From: Butyrivibrio sp.
Lineage (GTDB): Bacteria; Bacillota; Clostridia; Lachnospirales; Lachnospiraceae
Direction of reading: 5' to 3'
Assembly (NCBI GenBank): GCA_017413105.1
Contig: JAFPVA010000125.1
Location: 1 to 63,885, forward strand
Length of the DNA stretch: 63,885 nucleotides
The position numbers and the translations under genes are program-made. Within the stretch, counting starts at the first letter, position 1. The number at the start of each line of letters is the position of its first letter. A model generated the notes under the pieces. The model was not told the DNA's origin, searched no databases, and saw nothing but the letters and a program-made list of their open reading frames with translations. Below are positions 25,830-35,143 of the stretch, piece after piece.

Positions 25830-26585
25830 ATGAGAGAGATAAAATACATTTACGAAGACAATGATATACTTGTTTGCCATAAACCTTCCGGAGTAGCAAC
25901 AGAAGGAGCAAAGGCATATACCATGGACCTTATAAGCAGTGCGAGAAATTATCTGGCCCGCAAAAACAGGCAAGGAAAGCCCCCCTATGTGGCTACGGTC
26001 CACAGACTTGATCAGCCGGTGGAGGGTGTTGTGGTTCTTGCCAAGACTAAAAAGGCAGCAGGAGATATTGCTTCCCAGATAAAGAAGCGTAGCACTGATA
26101 AATACTACTATGCCCTGTGCTATGGCATTGTTCCGGAGGATGAGGGGCATCTGTCAGATTACCTTGTAAGGACTGAAGACGGCCTTGCCAAGGTAATAAG
26201 CGAAAGAGAAAAAGACAGCTTAAAGGATTCCTGCATAACCCTGGAAAATGGCGATAAGTTACGGATCGTGGCAGGAGAAGCAAAAAAAGCAGAGCTGGAT
26301 TATACAGTGATAAAAAGAACTGAGAACACGACACTTCTTAGAATCAAGCTTCTTACCGGGCGTTTCCATCAAATCAGGGTACAGATTTCCAATATGGGAT
26401 ACCCTATCCTCGGAGAAAAGAGATATGAAAGCAGGGAGTCAGCAGCATACTCCGAAGAACAGGGCATACGGGATATATGCCTTGTGAGCTATAAGTTTGC
26501 CCTTGACCACCCGACCACGAAAAAGAGGATGGAATTTGAGATTGTTCCAAACAACCTCCATATAAAAAGATTGTTGGGAGATTAA
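25830..26585 (+). CDS. RluA-family pseudouridine synthase
   Basis: The 251-residue enzyme isomerises uridine to pseudouridine in rRNA or tRNA. The catalytic motif HRLDQPVEGVVVLAKT places the catalytic Asp at residue 61; GRFHQIRVQ (about 182-190) is the second family block. It lacks an N-terminal S4 domain, so it is the short RluA/RluC-like form, and the target RNA position cannot be stated. The motif reads QPVEG in place of the more usual RxTSG. The ribosome site is weak. The next gene starts 3 bp after its stop. Confidence 0.9.
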   Translation: MREIKYIYEDNDILVCHKPSGVATEGAKAYTMDLISSARNYLARKNRQGKPPYVATVHRLDQPVEGVVVLAKTKKAAGDIASQIKKRSTDKYYYALCYGIVPEDEGHLSDYLVRTEDGLAKVISEREKDSLKDSCITLENGDKLRIVAGEAKKAELDYTVIKRTENTTLLRIKLLTGRFHQIRVQISNMGYPILGEKRYESRESAAYSEEQGIRDICLVSYKFALDHPTTKKRMEFEIVPNNLHIKRLLGD

Positions 26586-26588
26586 CTG

Positions 26589-28040
26589 ATGCTATACATT
26601 ATACTTATGTGCAGCATTCTTCCGCTATATATGAAGAGCGGATATTATAAGCTTGGAGAAGCAAAGGCTCTCTGCTATATTGCGGTAAGCCTTTGCTTTT
26701 TTGTGCTTTATTTACCAAGGAGTATTAAACAAATAAGGAAGAATAAAGCAGATAATACATATGGGCGTATTCAGCTTATTTTTCTAATGGGAAATATAGC
26801 ATCCGCACTGGTTTCACTTTTATTTTCTATGGATAAAAAGACAGCCTTTTGGGGATTTGAGGGCTGGAGATGCGGATTTTTGACGTTTCTTTTGATGCTG
26901 TTTTTCTGTTTTGTTTTCTCGCAGGCGGATATAAGAGATATCCCCAAAGCTGCTGTTTATGCGATATTGTTTGTCCCGGCGACTGAGTTTTTTCTTGGAA
27001 TATTGGGAAGACTGGGTGTTAATCCAATTTCTTCATTGGCGACAGATTCCGGATTTCTTGCGACTATCGGCAATATCAACTGGTATTCGGGCCTTCTTTC
27101 AATCTTTGTGCCTGTTGGTATAGGTCTCATGTACACAAGAAGAGTTTTTTCAAAAGAATTCTATCTATGCGGAGTATACGTTGTTCTGGGGGAAGCGGCG
27201 CTCTTTTTACAGGGGAGCGAGGGAGCGGCGCTGATCATTCTGGCAAGCTATATTCTTTTACTGTTTATCTCTGTTGCAGACAGGGAAAAGCTGAAAAATT
27301 TCATGATTCAGCTCTTTGTACTTGGTTTCTCCATGACTGTTGTAGGCATCATCATGACCGTATGGGGAACAAGGTATACCTACGATGATAACCTTCTTGT
27401 GAGAATCTGCCGGATGAATATCGGCATTATCATTATGGCAGCAGCATTTTTTGCATACAGACTTATCAGATTGTTTGAAGAAATAAAGGTAAGTTACAAA
27501 AGAAAACTCTTGCAGCGTATTTTCATGGCGGCAGCAGGAGTGTTTCTTGTGAGCTGCTTTGTCACCTTTATACTAAGATTTGATGATGATTTTGGAAATG
27601 GCCGGGGAATCATCTGGAGGATATGTGCAGATATTTTTATGAATTTTTCACCCTGGCAGCAGGTAGTGGGGGTAGGACAGGATTGTCTCTATTCCTATGC
27701 CCTGAAAGACCCTGTTTGGAGCAGCTCCTTTGAAAATGTATTTTCAGGTGAAATGCTGACAAATGCTCACTGCGAGCTACTGACCACACTGATAGAGCGT
27801 GGACTTATCGGTGCTATTGTATATATTGGACTTTTTGTAAGCACTATTACCGGCCTTTTTAAGGCAAAAGAAAAGGAGCCTGCAGCCATAATCTGCATGC
27901 TCCCTATAGTTTCGTATTTTGTTTTCAGTCAGATCTCCTTTTCCCAGATAATGTCAACTCCCTATGTATATATTCTCATTGGGCTTTCGATGGGAATCAT
28001 CAAAAGAGCAGACTTAGGGCAGAGAAGGAATTACGATTGA
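26589..28040 (+). CDS. O-antigen ligase / polymerase-like membrane protein
   Basis: The 483-residue protein has about 12 membrane helices with a larger extracytoplasmic loop (about 335-395) containing GNGRGIIWR and then NAHCELLTTLIERGLIG, matching the Wzy_C/O-antigen ligase superfamily pattern. Members join or polymerise lipid-linked glycans at the outer face of the membrane. No glycosyltransferase or flippase genes adjoin it, so the substrate is unknown. Its 3' end overlaps the convergent gene by 27 bp, which suggests mutual interference rather than a terminator. Confidence 0.8.
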   Translation: MLYIILMCSILPLYMKSGYYKLGEAKALCYIAVSLCFFVLYLPRSIKQIRKNKADNTYGRIQLIFLMGNIASALVSLLFSMDKKTAFWGFEGWRCGFLTFLLMLFFCFVFSQADIRDIPKAAVYAILFVPATEFFLGILGRLGVNPISSLATDSGFLATIGNINWYSGLLSIFVPVGIGLMYTRRVFSKEFYLCGVYVVLGEAALFLQGSEGAALIILASYILLLFISVADREKLKNFMIQLFVLGFSMTVVGIIMTVWGTRYTYDDNLLVRICRMNIGIIIMAAAFFAYRLIRLFEEIKVSYKRKLLQRIFMAAAGVFLVSCFVTFILRFDDDFGNGRGIIWRICADIFMNFSPWQQVVGVGQDCLYSYALKDPVWSSSFENVFSGEMLTNAHCELLTTLIERGLIGAIVYIGLFVSTITGLFKAKEKEPAAIICMLPIVSYFVFSQISFSQIMSTPYVYILIGLSMGIIKRADLGQRRNYD

Positions 28041-28499
28041 ATCGTCCAGCTCATGGAAGAAGGTCCTGGTCTCGACGATTCCGTAAAGTGCCTCTTTGTA
28101 CTCAAAGCGGAATCTATCGTTGATATTGTCTTCTCCGTACATTCTTACGCGACCCATGTAGGCGTTGATGGTTGAAACATAACGCTTATCCTGGTCAAAC
28201 CTCTTTATGATCTCGTCCTTTCTGCGGCGTGGATGCTTGGACGCAAATTTCCTGATATCCAGCTGAAGGTCTACAGGCAATTCACGCTCTCTTTCGCGAA
28301 TAGCATCATGATATTTGGCATAGGTTTCCTCGTCAATCTTCTCGAAGCGATCAACAAACTCCAGACAGCCTGCGCCATCAGGCATAATAAGACGCACTCT
28401 GTCAGGGCCGTAGACGTCTTCTACCATGCCCACAACTTGAGGAATTAATGGCTTGCCGTTGTAATCGAGAATGATGACTTTATCCCCTTTTTTGTACAT
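28014..28499 (-). CDS. Conserved protein of unknown function
   Basis: The 161-residue protein is rich in charged residues. Its first 50 residues (KKGDKVIILDYNGKP...VGMVEDVYGPDRVRLIM) look like a small beta-barrel of the KOW/SH3 kind; the rest is helical and basic, with RRRKDE near residue 93. There is no signal peptide or membrane helix. The frame extends to GTG 28505, but ATG 28499 has correct spacing from GGAGG. It overlaps the end of the convergent ligase-like gene by 27 bp. I do not recognise a family; nucleic-acid contact is only a guess. Confidence 0.7.
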   Translation of the reverse strand: MYKKGDKVIILDYNGKPLIPQVVGMVEDVYGPDRVRLIMPDGAGCLEFVDRFEKIDEETYAKYHDAIRERERELPVDLQLDIRKFASKHPRRRKDEIIKRFDQDKRYVSTINAYMGRVRMYGEDNINDRFRFEYKEALYGIVETRTFFHELDDSIVIPSLP

Positions 28500-28587
28500 G
28501 TACACCTCCGATGATCAGAATCATGTTGTCAGTAACAGTAACAAAAAAACCATATGCGTAATATCATATAAATATTATACCATGAAA

Positions 28588-29964
28588 CTACTGATTTTGC
28601 TTGATTCCCTGTTGCTTTTGAAGGCTTTTGGGAAGAGTTTTGGGGAGGGTGACAACAAAGCGTATAAGCTTATCTCCGTCCCTTAGAGCCTCTATCGAGC
28701 CGCCGTGGGAAGTGGCTATGGCCCTTGCTACAGAAAGACCAATGCCGTAGCCGCCGGTATCACGGCTTCTTGAGGAGTCTGCACGATAAAATCTGTCAAA
28801 CAAGCGATCAAGGTTTCCCTCAGGAACAGAATCGCAGGTATTTGATACCTCCAGGGTTATATTTTTGTCTTTTGAAAGAGAAAGGTGAATATTGCCGGTT
28901 TCATCGGCATATTTGATAGCGTTATCCAAAAGCAGCGATGTCAGCTGGTTTAAGGAATTTCTGTCTCCTGTAATATGTATTCCGTCCTCAATATCGACCT
29001 GATATTTCTTGTTCTTGGCCTCAGCCATAGCCTGGAAGGAAGTAGCTGTTTCTTTTACAGTAGCGCTAAGATCAAAATCGGAGAAAACAACATGCATTCG
29101 CTCTTCGTCCATCCTGGAGAGGGTCAGCAGGTTTTTTACCAGACTGTTCATGCGCTTTATCTGATTGCGGATACTCTGGGTCCACTCATTTTGTCCGGAT
29201 TCAAGCTCTAAAACATCAATGTTTGCGGAGATTACAGCAAGAGGAGTCTTGAGCTCGTGGCCGGCATCTGTAATAAAGCGTTTCTGCTTTTCTAAAGATT
29301 CCACAACCGGAGCAACAGCCTGACTTGAGAAAACAAATACCAGGATAAACATTGCAATGAGAGCAAATAATCCAACAAGTAAGGATCTGAAAAGCAGGTT
29401 GTAGATATTTATAAGAGAAATACTCATATCAATAAAAACAACGAACTCATTTCCCTGGTTGTTGGTGGCCTTCTGATAGCGGTAGGAATGGAGCATGCCC
29501 TTCTTTTTGCTGGAAACAGATGCCTGAAGACCATAACTGGCAGCATCACTCTCGGAAATGGCAGCTATGTGCATAAGGTCAATATCAGAAATATTCTGGG
29601 AACTGTCGAACCAGACTACGAAATAGCGGGATTGATAGGGCATTTCCGCAGATTTCGTGTTGTTAAGCATTGCAAAAGTAAAGGGATTATTATGGTCGAA
29701 CATTTTATCAATGGGAACCTGAGGCTGCGAGAAATTTTTTCTATCAGAACTTTTGTCCTCGGAAGACTGCTGAAAATCCGCATTGTTGTCAAATATTCCC
29801 GGGAAATGTCCATCATTTGTGGTGAGGATTGCAAGAAGATTATCCGCATCCCTGAATACTCCCGAAACATTGGAGATATTTATGACAGCAATCATGACAA
29901 TAAGGATTGCCAAAAGAGAAAGTGTGGCAGTTATGACAAATTTTCTTCTTAGTTTTTGAACCAT
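28588..29964 (-). CDS. Sensor histidine kinase
   Basis: The 458-residue kinase has helix 1 (about 9-30), a sensor loop of about 150 residues rich in Ser/Asp/Asn, helix 2 (about 192-212), a HisKA domain with His236 in TDAGHELKTPLAVIS, and an HATPase domain (LLDNAIKYA, GGYGIGLSVARAI). Its response regulator lies 9 bp upstream in the same operon, the reverse gene order from the 23-25 kb pair. The ligand is unknown. Confidence 0.93.
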   Translation of the reverse strand: MVQKLRRKFVITATLSLLAILIVMIAVINISNVSGVFRDADNLLAILTTNDGHFPGIFDNNADFQQSSEDKSSDRKNFSQPQVPIDKMFDHNNPFTFAMLNNTKSAEMPYQSRYFVVWFDSSQNISDIDLMHIAAISESDAASYGLQASVSSKKKGMLHSYRYQKATNNQGNEFVVFIDMSISLINIYNLLFRSLLVGLFALIAMFILVFVFSSQAVAPVVESLEKQKRFITDAGHELKTPLAVISANIDVLELESGQNEWTQSIRNQIKRMNSLVKNLLTLSRMDEERMHVVFSDFDLSATVKETATSFQAMAEAKNKKYQVDIEDGIHITGDRNSLNQLTSLLLDNAIKYADETGNIHLSLSKDKNITLEVSNTCDSVPEGNLDRLFDRFYRADSSRSRDTGGYGIGLSVARAIATSHGGSIEALRDGDKLIRFVVTLPKTLPKSLQKQQGIKQNQ

Positions 29965-29973
29965 ATACTAACC

Positions 29974-30648
29974 TCATGTGGTTTTATTGATTGAATAACC
30001 AAGTCCTCTGGAAGCTTTGATCTCACAAGTTGCCTCGAGAGAGGATAATTTTTTGCGAAGATTGGAAATATAAACCCAGACTACATTAACATCTGCTTCT
30101 CCGTCAGCCCAGATGTGATCCATGAAATTGTCTACTGAGATGATCCTTCCGGGAGAAGTCATGAGCATTTCCATCATCTGAAACTCTCTTCCGGAGAGGC
30201 GGATCTTATCGTGGCCCTCAGTGGACATTTCGTAGCTAGCTCTGTCGAGGGTTAAATTGCCGCAGGAGAGATTTGATGGAGCAAAATCTGATTTTCTGCG
30301 GAGCATAGCCCGGACTCTTGCCAGCATCTCGCCCATATCAAAGGGCTTGGGAATATAATCGTCTGCACCAAGGTCAAGGCCTTTGATCCTGTCATCCACT
30401 TCAGTCTTGGCGGTCAAAAAAAGAACCGGAGTAGAAATACCTTTGCTGCGAATCTGTTTCAATACTTCCATTCCATCAAGGCCCGGCATCATTACATCGA
30501 GGATGATACCGTCATAATCGCCGCTGAGAGCATAGTCCAGGGCGTCATTTCCGTTATATACCGCATCAACAGTGTAGTTGCTATGTTTTAAAATGGCTGA
30601 TAGGGCGTTGGCAAGATCCACCTCATCGTCGGCGATTAAAAGTCGCAT
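29974..30648 (-). CDS. OmpR-type response regulator
   Basis: The 224-residue protein has a receiver domain with phospho-acceptor Asp51 (IILDVMMPG), LTAKTE and PKPF blocks, and a C-terminal winged helix ending in RGLGYSI. It is the first gene of a two-gene operon with the histidine kinase that follows. Regulated genes are unknown; the divergent DUF3810 gene 75 bp away is a natural candidate. Confidence 0.95.
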   Translation of the reverse strand: MRLLIADDEVDLANALSAILKHSNYTVDAVYNGNDALDYALSGDYDGIILDVMMPGLDGMEVLKQIRSKGISTPVLFLTAKTEVDDRIKGLDLGADDYIPKPFDMGEMLARVRAMLRRKSDFAPSNLSCGNLTLDRASYEMSTEGHDKIRLSGREFQMMEMLMTSPGRIISVDNFMDHIWADGEADVNVVWVYISNLRKKLSSLEATCEIKASRGLGYSINKTT

Positions 30649-30729
30649 AGATCACGTATCCTTTCGTGAATTATTTGTGGTTATACATTATAATTTTATC
30701 ATAGGTATTATCAAAATGGAGGCTTGATT

Positions 30730-31905
30730 GTGAGAAAAAGAAAATATGCCTTTACTATGCCAATGATAGTGATAATAGGAATCTGTGTTCTGATAAATAT
30801 TGCGTCCTGGCTCAGTACTGCATTTTCTGATTTTTATGTCAGTAGGATTTTTCCGGTAATCTCAGGAATCTATGGGAGGATTACAAGTCTTTTCCCCTTT
30901 TCTGTTGGGGAAATCATGCTGATGCTTTTGGTTATATATCTTTCGTTTGGAATAATCCTTCTGATCGTTTGCCTGATGATGGCCATAATCAGAAAGTATT
31001 CTCATAAAGCTGGGGACACAGGGCTTTCCGGGGAAAAGAGATTTGGAAGAGCCCTGGGAATAGTGTATTATAACGTAACACCTATTCTTGTAACTATCGC
31101 AGTTCTTGTCATGACCTTAAACTGCTTTGTCTTTTACCACACCTCTAAATTCACGGTACGTGGGAGCGGGGAAAAGAGAGAATATACAATAGAAGAGCTT
31201 GCTCAGCTAAGAGACTTTGTTGTCAAAAAATGTAATGAGCTTTCAGAAGTGGTTCCTCATGATGCGAACGGGAACGTTATTTATGATGGAGACATGGCGG
31301 GGACTGCAATTTTGGCAATGAAGGCACTGCAGGCGGACTATCCAAGGATGTCAGGCTACTTTGTTACGCCAAAGCCTATGCTTTTTTCGGGATTTATGAG
31401 CCAGCAGTACATGCAGGGGTATTATTTTCCTTTTTCCATGGAGGCAAATTATAACGACATAATGAACCTGACCCATAAGCCTTTTACCATGTGCCATGAG
31501 CTTTCCCATACCCATGCCTATATCTATGAGGATGAGGCAAACTTTTTTGGCTTCCTCGCCTGCATCAGGTCAGAGGACATCGTATTTCAGTACAGTGGGT
31601 ATCTTGGGGTCTTAAACTATATCAACAATGATTTCTATGATTCTGTCAGCAAGGAGGAATACAAATCCCACGTCAGGATCAGTGACAGGGTAAAATATGA
31701 CAATGAATTCCTGTCAAAGGAAGCCTGGGAGCAGGTGGAGGAAAAGGCGGTCTTAAAGACTGAAACGGTAAAAAAGGCAGCAGATGCCTTTATAGATACG
31801 AACCTTAAGGTAAACGGAGTGCCCTCAGGAAAAGCCAGTTACAGTGAGGTTGTAGGGCTTATTATGGACTATTATTTTGAGGTTATATTGGCTAAAGAGG
31901 ACTAA
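30730..31905 (+). CDS. DUF3810 membrane protein with a CHELSH metal-like motif
   Basis: The 391-residue protein has three N-terminal membrane helices (about 10-30, 60-85, 112-135) and then a soluble domain containing TMCHELSHTHAYIYEDEANFFGFLAC, which resembles the HExxH...E pattern of zinc metallopeptidases. This matches DUF3810. The frame opens at TTG 30724, but GTG 30730 is 7 nt behind GGAGG and is preferred. A protease role at the cell surface is plausible but unproven. It diverges from the two-component operon and is followed 36 bp later by a lipoprotein gene. Confidence 0.82.
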   Translation: MRKRKYAFTMPMIVIIGICVLINIASWLSTAFSDFYVSRIFPVISGIYGRITSLFPFSVGEIMLMLLVIYLSFGIILLIVCLMMAIIRKYSHKAGDTGLSGEKRFGRALGIVYYNVTPILVTIAVLVMTLNCFVFYHTSKFTVRGSGEKREYTIEELAQLRDFVVKKCNELSEVVPHDANGNVIYDGDMAGTAILAMKALQADYPRMSGYFVTPKPMLFSGFMSQQYMQGYYFPFSMEANYNDIMNLTHKPFTMCHELSHTHAYIYEDEANFFGFLACIRSEDIVFQYSGYLGVLNYINNDFYDSVSKEEYKSHVRISDRVKYDNEFLSKEAWEQVEEKAVLKTETVKKAADAFIDTNLKVNGVPSGKASYSEVVGLIMDYYFEVILAKED

Positions 31906-31941
31906 CAGGTGTATCATTGTTCATAAAATGAGGAGAAAGAT

Positions 31942-32634
31942 ATGAAGAAAAAACTAGTAGTATTACTTGCATTAGTAATGTCGATAAGTCTTGCGGGCTG
32001 TAAGCCATCAGCAGAAAAATTAAGTGAAATAGAAGGCTACAGAACTCAGCTCCAGGAAAAAAGGACGGAAGCCGAGGAAAGATATCTTGATATAGCGGAT
32101 ACTTCACTGCGCCCTGAGCTTGATGCACTGGGAGTAAAGGCAGCAGAGGTTGATAATATTGATTTTTCAAAGCTTAGCAATAAAAAAATAGATGAGAAGA
32201 GCCCGGAGATACTGCTTCTTTTGGGTCAATATGATGATATCCTGGCAAAGCTCAACGGAACCTATCAGGAGGAAAGCGCAGTAAATACGGAGCTTGCCAA
32301 GAATGTTGAGATAAATGCATATATCATCAATAAATCAGGCTTTGATATAAAGAGCATTATTCTTCATGATATGACCACTGACAGTTATTCGGATAATCTT
32401 ATCGGAGACGGAGAGACTCTTTCTGATGGCTATACCCTTATGGGGGTAATGCTTGAGATTCACACAGACAGTGAGGCCTGGGAGTTTATAGTAAAGGATT
32501 CAAATGACACCCAGAGACAGTTTTCCTGTGAAAGCCTTAAGGATGTCTCCGGGGATGGAGTATCTCTGGTATTTGGCTATGATAATGAATCAGAACTTGG
32601 AAAAGTTACCTTTGGCGGATATTTTTCAAACTGA
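31942..32634 (+). CDS. Lipoprotein of unknown function
   Basis: The 230-residue protein has a lipoprotein signal (MKKKLVVLLALVMSISLAGC, acylated Cys20). Residues about 25-120 are helical and Glu/Lys-rich, like a coiled coil; residues 125-228 look like a beta-rich domain (INAYIINKSGFDIKSIILHDM...). No enzyme motif is visible. It probably shares a transcript with the DUF3810 gene and converges on the Fur-family gene. Function unknown. Confidence 0.75.
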   Translation: MKKKLVVLLALVMSISLAGCKPSAEKLSEIEGYRTQLQEKRTEAEERYLDIADTSLRPELDALGVKAAEVDNIDFSKLSNKKIDEKSPEILLLLGQYDDILAKLNGTYQEESAVNTELAKNVEINAYIINKSGFDIKSIILHDMTTDSYSDNLIGDGETLSDGYTLMGVMLEIHTDSEAWEFIVKDSNDTQRQFSCESLKDVSGDGVSLVFGYDNESELGKVTFGGYFSN

Positions 32635-32675
32635 TGACAAGACTTGCTTCGTCCCAAGCAACTCTCGCAAGTCGA

Positions 32676-33131
32676 TTATTGGTTTTGGCAGTCCACACAA
32701 TATCCGAATACCTCCAGGTTGTGGCCTGTTATGCCAAAACCCGGGACGGAAGACTTGATGTCATCTTCGATTATGTGGAGCGGACATGCATTTATAGGAA
32801 ATTTTTTATGACACTTAAGGCACACAGCGTAATGCTTGTGCCTTCTGTTTTTTATTTCATAAACAGCGTTGTCTTCTGTTGAAAGCACGTACTTTGTGAT
32901 GACACCGGCTTTTTCAAAGGCAAGAAGATTTCTGTATATTGTAGAAAAAGCATACATCTCGTCAGGATGTCTCTTGGATAATTCAGAAAAAATATCAGTG
33001 GCGGAGATGGGCAGCTCCGAGCCATAGAGTATTTCAAAAATATCTACTCTCTGGCGGGTTTTCTTTAGCCCCTCGGGCCAGTTTCTATCTATCATTTCAT
33101 TATAAGATTCTGCATGTATCTTACAGCTCAT
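32676..33131 (-). CDS. Fur family metalloregulator
   Basis: The 151-residue protein has the winged-helix domain (TRQRVDIFEIL... ATDIFSELSKRHPDEMYAFSTIYRNLLAFEKAGVI) and the dimerisation/metal domain with HKHYAVCLKCHKKF and a C-terminal CVDCQ, giving two CxxC pairs for structural zinc. Whether it senses iron, zinc or manganese cannot be decided. It lies 14 bp after the metal permease gene and is probably autoregulated through the palindrome at 34064-34084. Confidence 0.9.
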   Translation of the reverse strand: MSCKIHAESYNEMIDRNWPEGLKKTRQRVDIFEILYGSELPISATDIFSELSKRHPDEMYAFSTIYRNLLAFEKAGVITKYVLSTEDNAVYEIKNRRHKHYAVCLKCHKKFPINACPLHIIEDDIKSSVPGFGITGHNLEVFGYCVDCQNQ

Positions 33132-33145
33132 AAAATATTCCTCTA

Positions 33146-34042
33146 TCAGATCACGATATGAAAGCTATCAAGTAAAAGACCTGTAATAGTACCGATAACG
33201 AACAGCAAAAGCGCAATGTTGATGTTTTCCTTTTTGTCTTCATTTACCCTGAACAGGACTAGAAGTCCGATTCCGGCGCCTACAAGAAGTCCTGACATCA
33301 TGGTTCCGATAGTGATCATTCCGTCAAGGTAAAGCTCAGTGATGATTACTGAAGGTGCACAGTTGGGAATGAGCCCTACAAGACCTGCAAGAATGTGACT
33401 TATCACAGGACTTGTCTTTAAGAGGAGAGCAAGCTTGTCTTTACCGATAAGTTCAATGATGAAGCCAAGGATAAGTGTCAGTACCAGAACAAAGAGGAAG
33501 ATGTGGATCGTATGGACCAGAGCTGACTTGATTATTCCAAGAACTCCGGTGTTTTCCTCGTCGTCGCAGTGGCAGTGCTCTTTTTCACAAAGGGAATCTA
33601 TCCTGACAGGATCGTTAGCGGATCTGTTTTTTGCCTTGTGATATGCATGAACCACAATATCGATGACAAATCCTGCAATTATACCGATGACAGCCTTGAT
33701 GGCAAGTATTTTTACCAGTGTGGCGGCAGGAACATGCTCTGAGATAAAAAGAGGAACCATTTCATCTGAAGTTGAGAGAAAGATTGCAATAAGCGTTCCC
33801 AGAGTTATGACACGGCCTGCATACAGGTTTGAAGCTGCAGCAGAAAAACCGCACTGAGGGAAAATACCGATAAGGCCACCCCAGAGAGGACCGAAATGTT
33901 CTGTTTTTTCTACTACTGAAGATGTGAACTCAGCAGTCTTATGCTCAAGAAACTCCATGATAAGGTAAGTTATAAAAAGAAATGGCAGGATCTTGAGGGA
34001 ATCAATAACTGCATCAAGAATAACGTCTAAAATCATGTCCAT
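33146..34042 (-). CDS. ArsP_2-type putative metal permease
   Basis: The 298-residue protein has about ten membrane helices in two repeated halves, each with a conserved FPQCGFSAAASN or IPNCAPSVIITEL motif, and a central cytoplasmic loop rich in His, Cys and acids (EKEHCHCDDEE). This matches the Pfam ArsP_2 heavy-metal permease family, variously annotated as arsenic or manganese exporter. The Cys/His loop and co-transcription with a Fur-family gene point to a divalent metal. Direction and metal are not shown. ATG 34042 follows AAAGGAG. Confidence 0.82.
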   Translation of the reverse strand: MDMILDVILDAVIDSLKILPFLFITYLIMEFLEHKTAEFTSSVVEKTEHFGPLWGGLIGIFPQCGFSAAASNLYAGRVITLGTLIAIFLSTSDEMVPLFISEHVPAATLVKILAIKAVIGIIAGFVIDIVVHAYHKAKNRSANDPVRIDSLCEKEHCHCDDEENTGVLGIIKSALVHTIHIFLFVLVLTLILGFIIELIGKDKLALLLKTSPVISHILAGLVGLIPNCAPSVIITELYLDGMITIGTMMSGLLVGAGIGLLVLFRVNEDKKENINIALLLFVIGTITGLLLDSFHIVI

Positions 34043-34063
34043 AGGAATGCTCCTTTCAAGGGA

Positions 34064-34084
34064 TGCAAATGCAACTCATTTGCA
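34064..34084. promoter_or_regulatory. Fur-box-like operator
   Basis: A perfect inverted repeat TGCAAATG-N5-CATTTGCA lies 22 bp upstream of the metal permease start, the correct size and base composition for a Fur/Zur site. It is adjacent to a gene pair that includes a Fur homologue. Confidence 0.68.
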
Positions 34085-34114
34085 TTTACAAAAGTGGCAA
34101 AAAAAATATCAGTA

Positions 34115-34185
34115 AGCGGGTGATGGGAATCGAACCCACGTATCCAGCTTGGAAGGCTGGTGTTCTACCATTGAACTACACCCGC
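34115..34185 (-). tRNA. tRNA-Gly (TCC)
   Basis: On the minus strand a 71-nt cloverleaf starts GCGGGTGTAG and has a 7-bp acceptor stem, the TTCGATT T-loop, and anticodon loop CTTCCAA with anticodon TCC. The 3' CCA is not encoded. Confidence 0.95.
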
Positions 34186-34268
34186 ATGGTGCTGACAAGA
34201 TTTTATTTTACGTGACTTTAAGTAGTATGTCAAGCACTTTTGTGATAGTATTTAAAAAGCTATGTTGT

Positions 34269-34297
34269 TTGACATAGGTTTTTTGCAGTGTTATTAT
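34269..34297 (+). promoter_or_regulatory. Promoter of the suf operon
   Basis: TTGACA (34269-34274) and TATTAT (34292-34297) are 17 bp apart; an overlapping TATAAT at 34295-34300 has a 20-bp spacer. Confidence 0.65.
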
Positions 34298-34299
34298 AA

Positions 34300-34320
34300 T
34301 TCCTACTATGTTACTAGGAA
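34300..34320. promoter_or_regulatory. Palindrome at the suf transcription start
   Basis: TTCCTA-N9-TAGGAA directly follows the -10 box, covering the expected start site. It is a candidate operator for an Fe-S or cysteine-sensing Rrf2-type regulator; no such gene is in the window. Confidence 0.5.
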
Positions 34321-34365
34321 ATGATTAATGATAAAGATACATATATAAAAGAAAGGGATTTAATT

Positions 34366-35112
34366 ATGTCAGAGCAGTCTTTATTACAGGTCAGGGACTT
34401 ATCGGTTTCTATTGATAATGAACTTCCTATACTTAATAAAATCAATCTGGACATTAAGCCGGGAGAGACACATGTACTCATGGGACCTAACGGAGCCGGC
34501 AAATCGACACTTGGATTTACCCTTATGGGCAATCCGCATTATGTTGTTACTGAGGGTAACATTTTATTTGAAGGACAGGATATCACCGATCTTTCTTCAG
34601 ATAAAAGAGCTAAGGCAGGAATGTTTCTTTCCTTCCAGAATCCATACGAGGTTCCAGGCATTTCTCTCAGCAGCTTTATCAGGAATGCATATCATGCGCA
34701 CACAGGCGCACCGGTTAAGCTTCTTGCATTCCAGAAATCTCTTAAGGCAGCTATGGAACTTCTTTCAATGGATGAATCCTATGCAGACAGAGACCTGAAT
34801 GTGGGATTTTCAGGTGGTGAGAAGAAGAAGGCAGAGATCTTGCAGCTCCTTATGCTGAGCCCTAAGTTTGCAATTCTTGATGAGACAGACTCAGGACTTG
34901 ACGTAGATGCTGTCCGCACTGTATCTAAGGGCGTTGAGGAGTATCAGAAGAAAAAAGACGGCGCGCTCCTTATTATTACCCACAGCACTAAGATCTTAGA
35001 GTCACTTCACGTTGACTATACTCATGTTCTTGTTAAGGGCAATATTGTACATACAGGAGACGGCACACTGGTTGACGAGATCAATGAGCACGGATTTGAG
35101 CGTTTCATCTGA
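34366..35112 (+). CDS. sufC: Fe-S assembly ATPase SufC
   Basis: SufC is the ABC-type ATPase that drives the SufBCD scaffold. The 248-residue protein has Walker A GPNGAGKST, a signature motif FSGGEKKKAEILQ, and Walker B with LDETDSGLD, all diagnostic of SufC. The frame runs from 34321, but ATG 34366 (MSEQSLLQVRDLSV) is the typical N terminus and lies behind AAAGGGA. First gene of sufCBDSU. Confidence 0.97.
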   Translation: MSEQSLLQVRDLSVSIDNELPILNKINLDIKPGETHVLMGPNGAGKSTLGFTLMGNPHYVVTEGNILFEGQDITDLSSDKRAKAGMFLSFQNPYEVPGISLSSFIRNAYHAHTGAPVKLLAFQKSLKAAMELLSMDESYADRDLNVGFSGGEKKKAEILQLLMLSPKFAILDETDSGLDVDAVRTVSKGVEEYQKKKDGALLIITHSTKILESLHVDYTHVLVKGNIVHTGDGTLVDEINEHGFERFI

Positions 35113-35143
35113 TAATACCTTTTCTGATTACGAGGAATGACGC

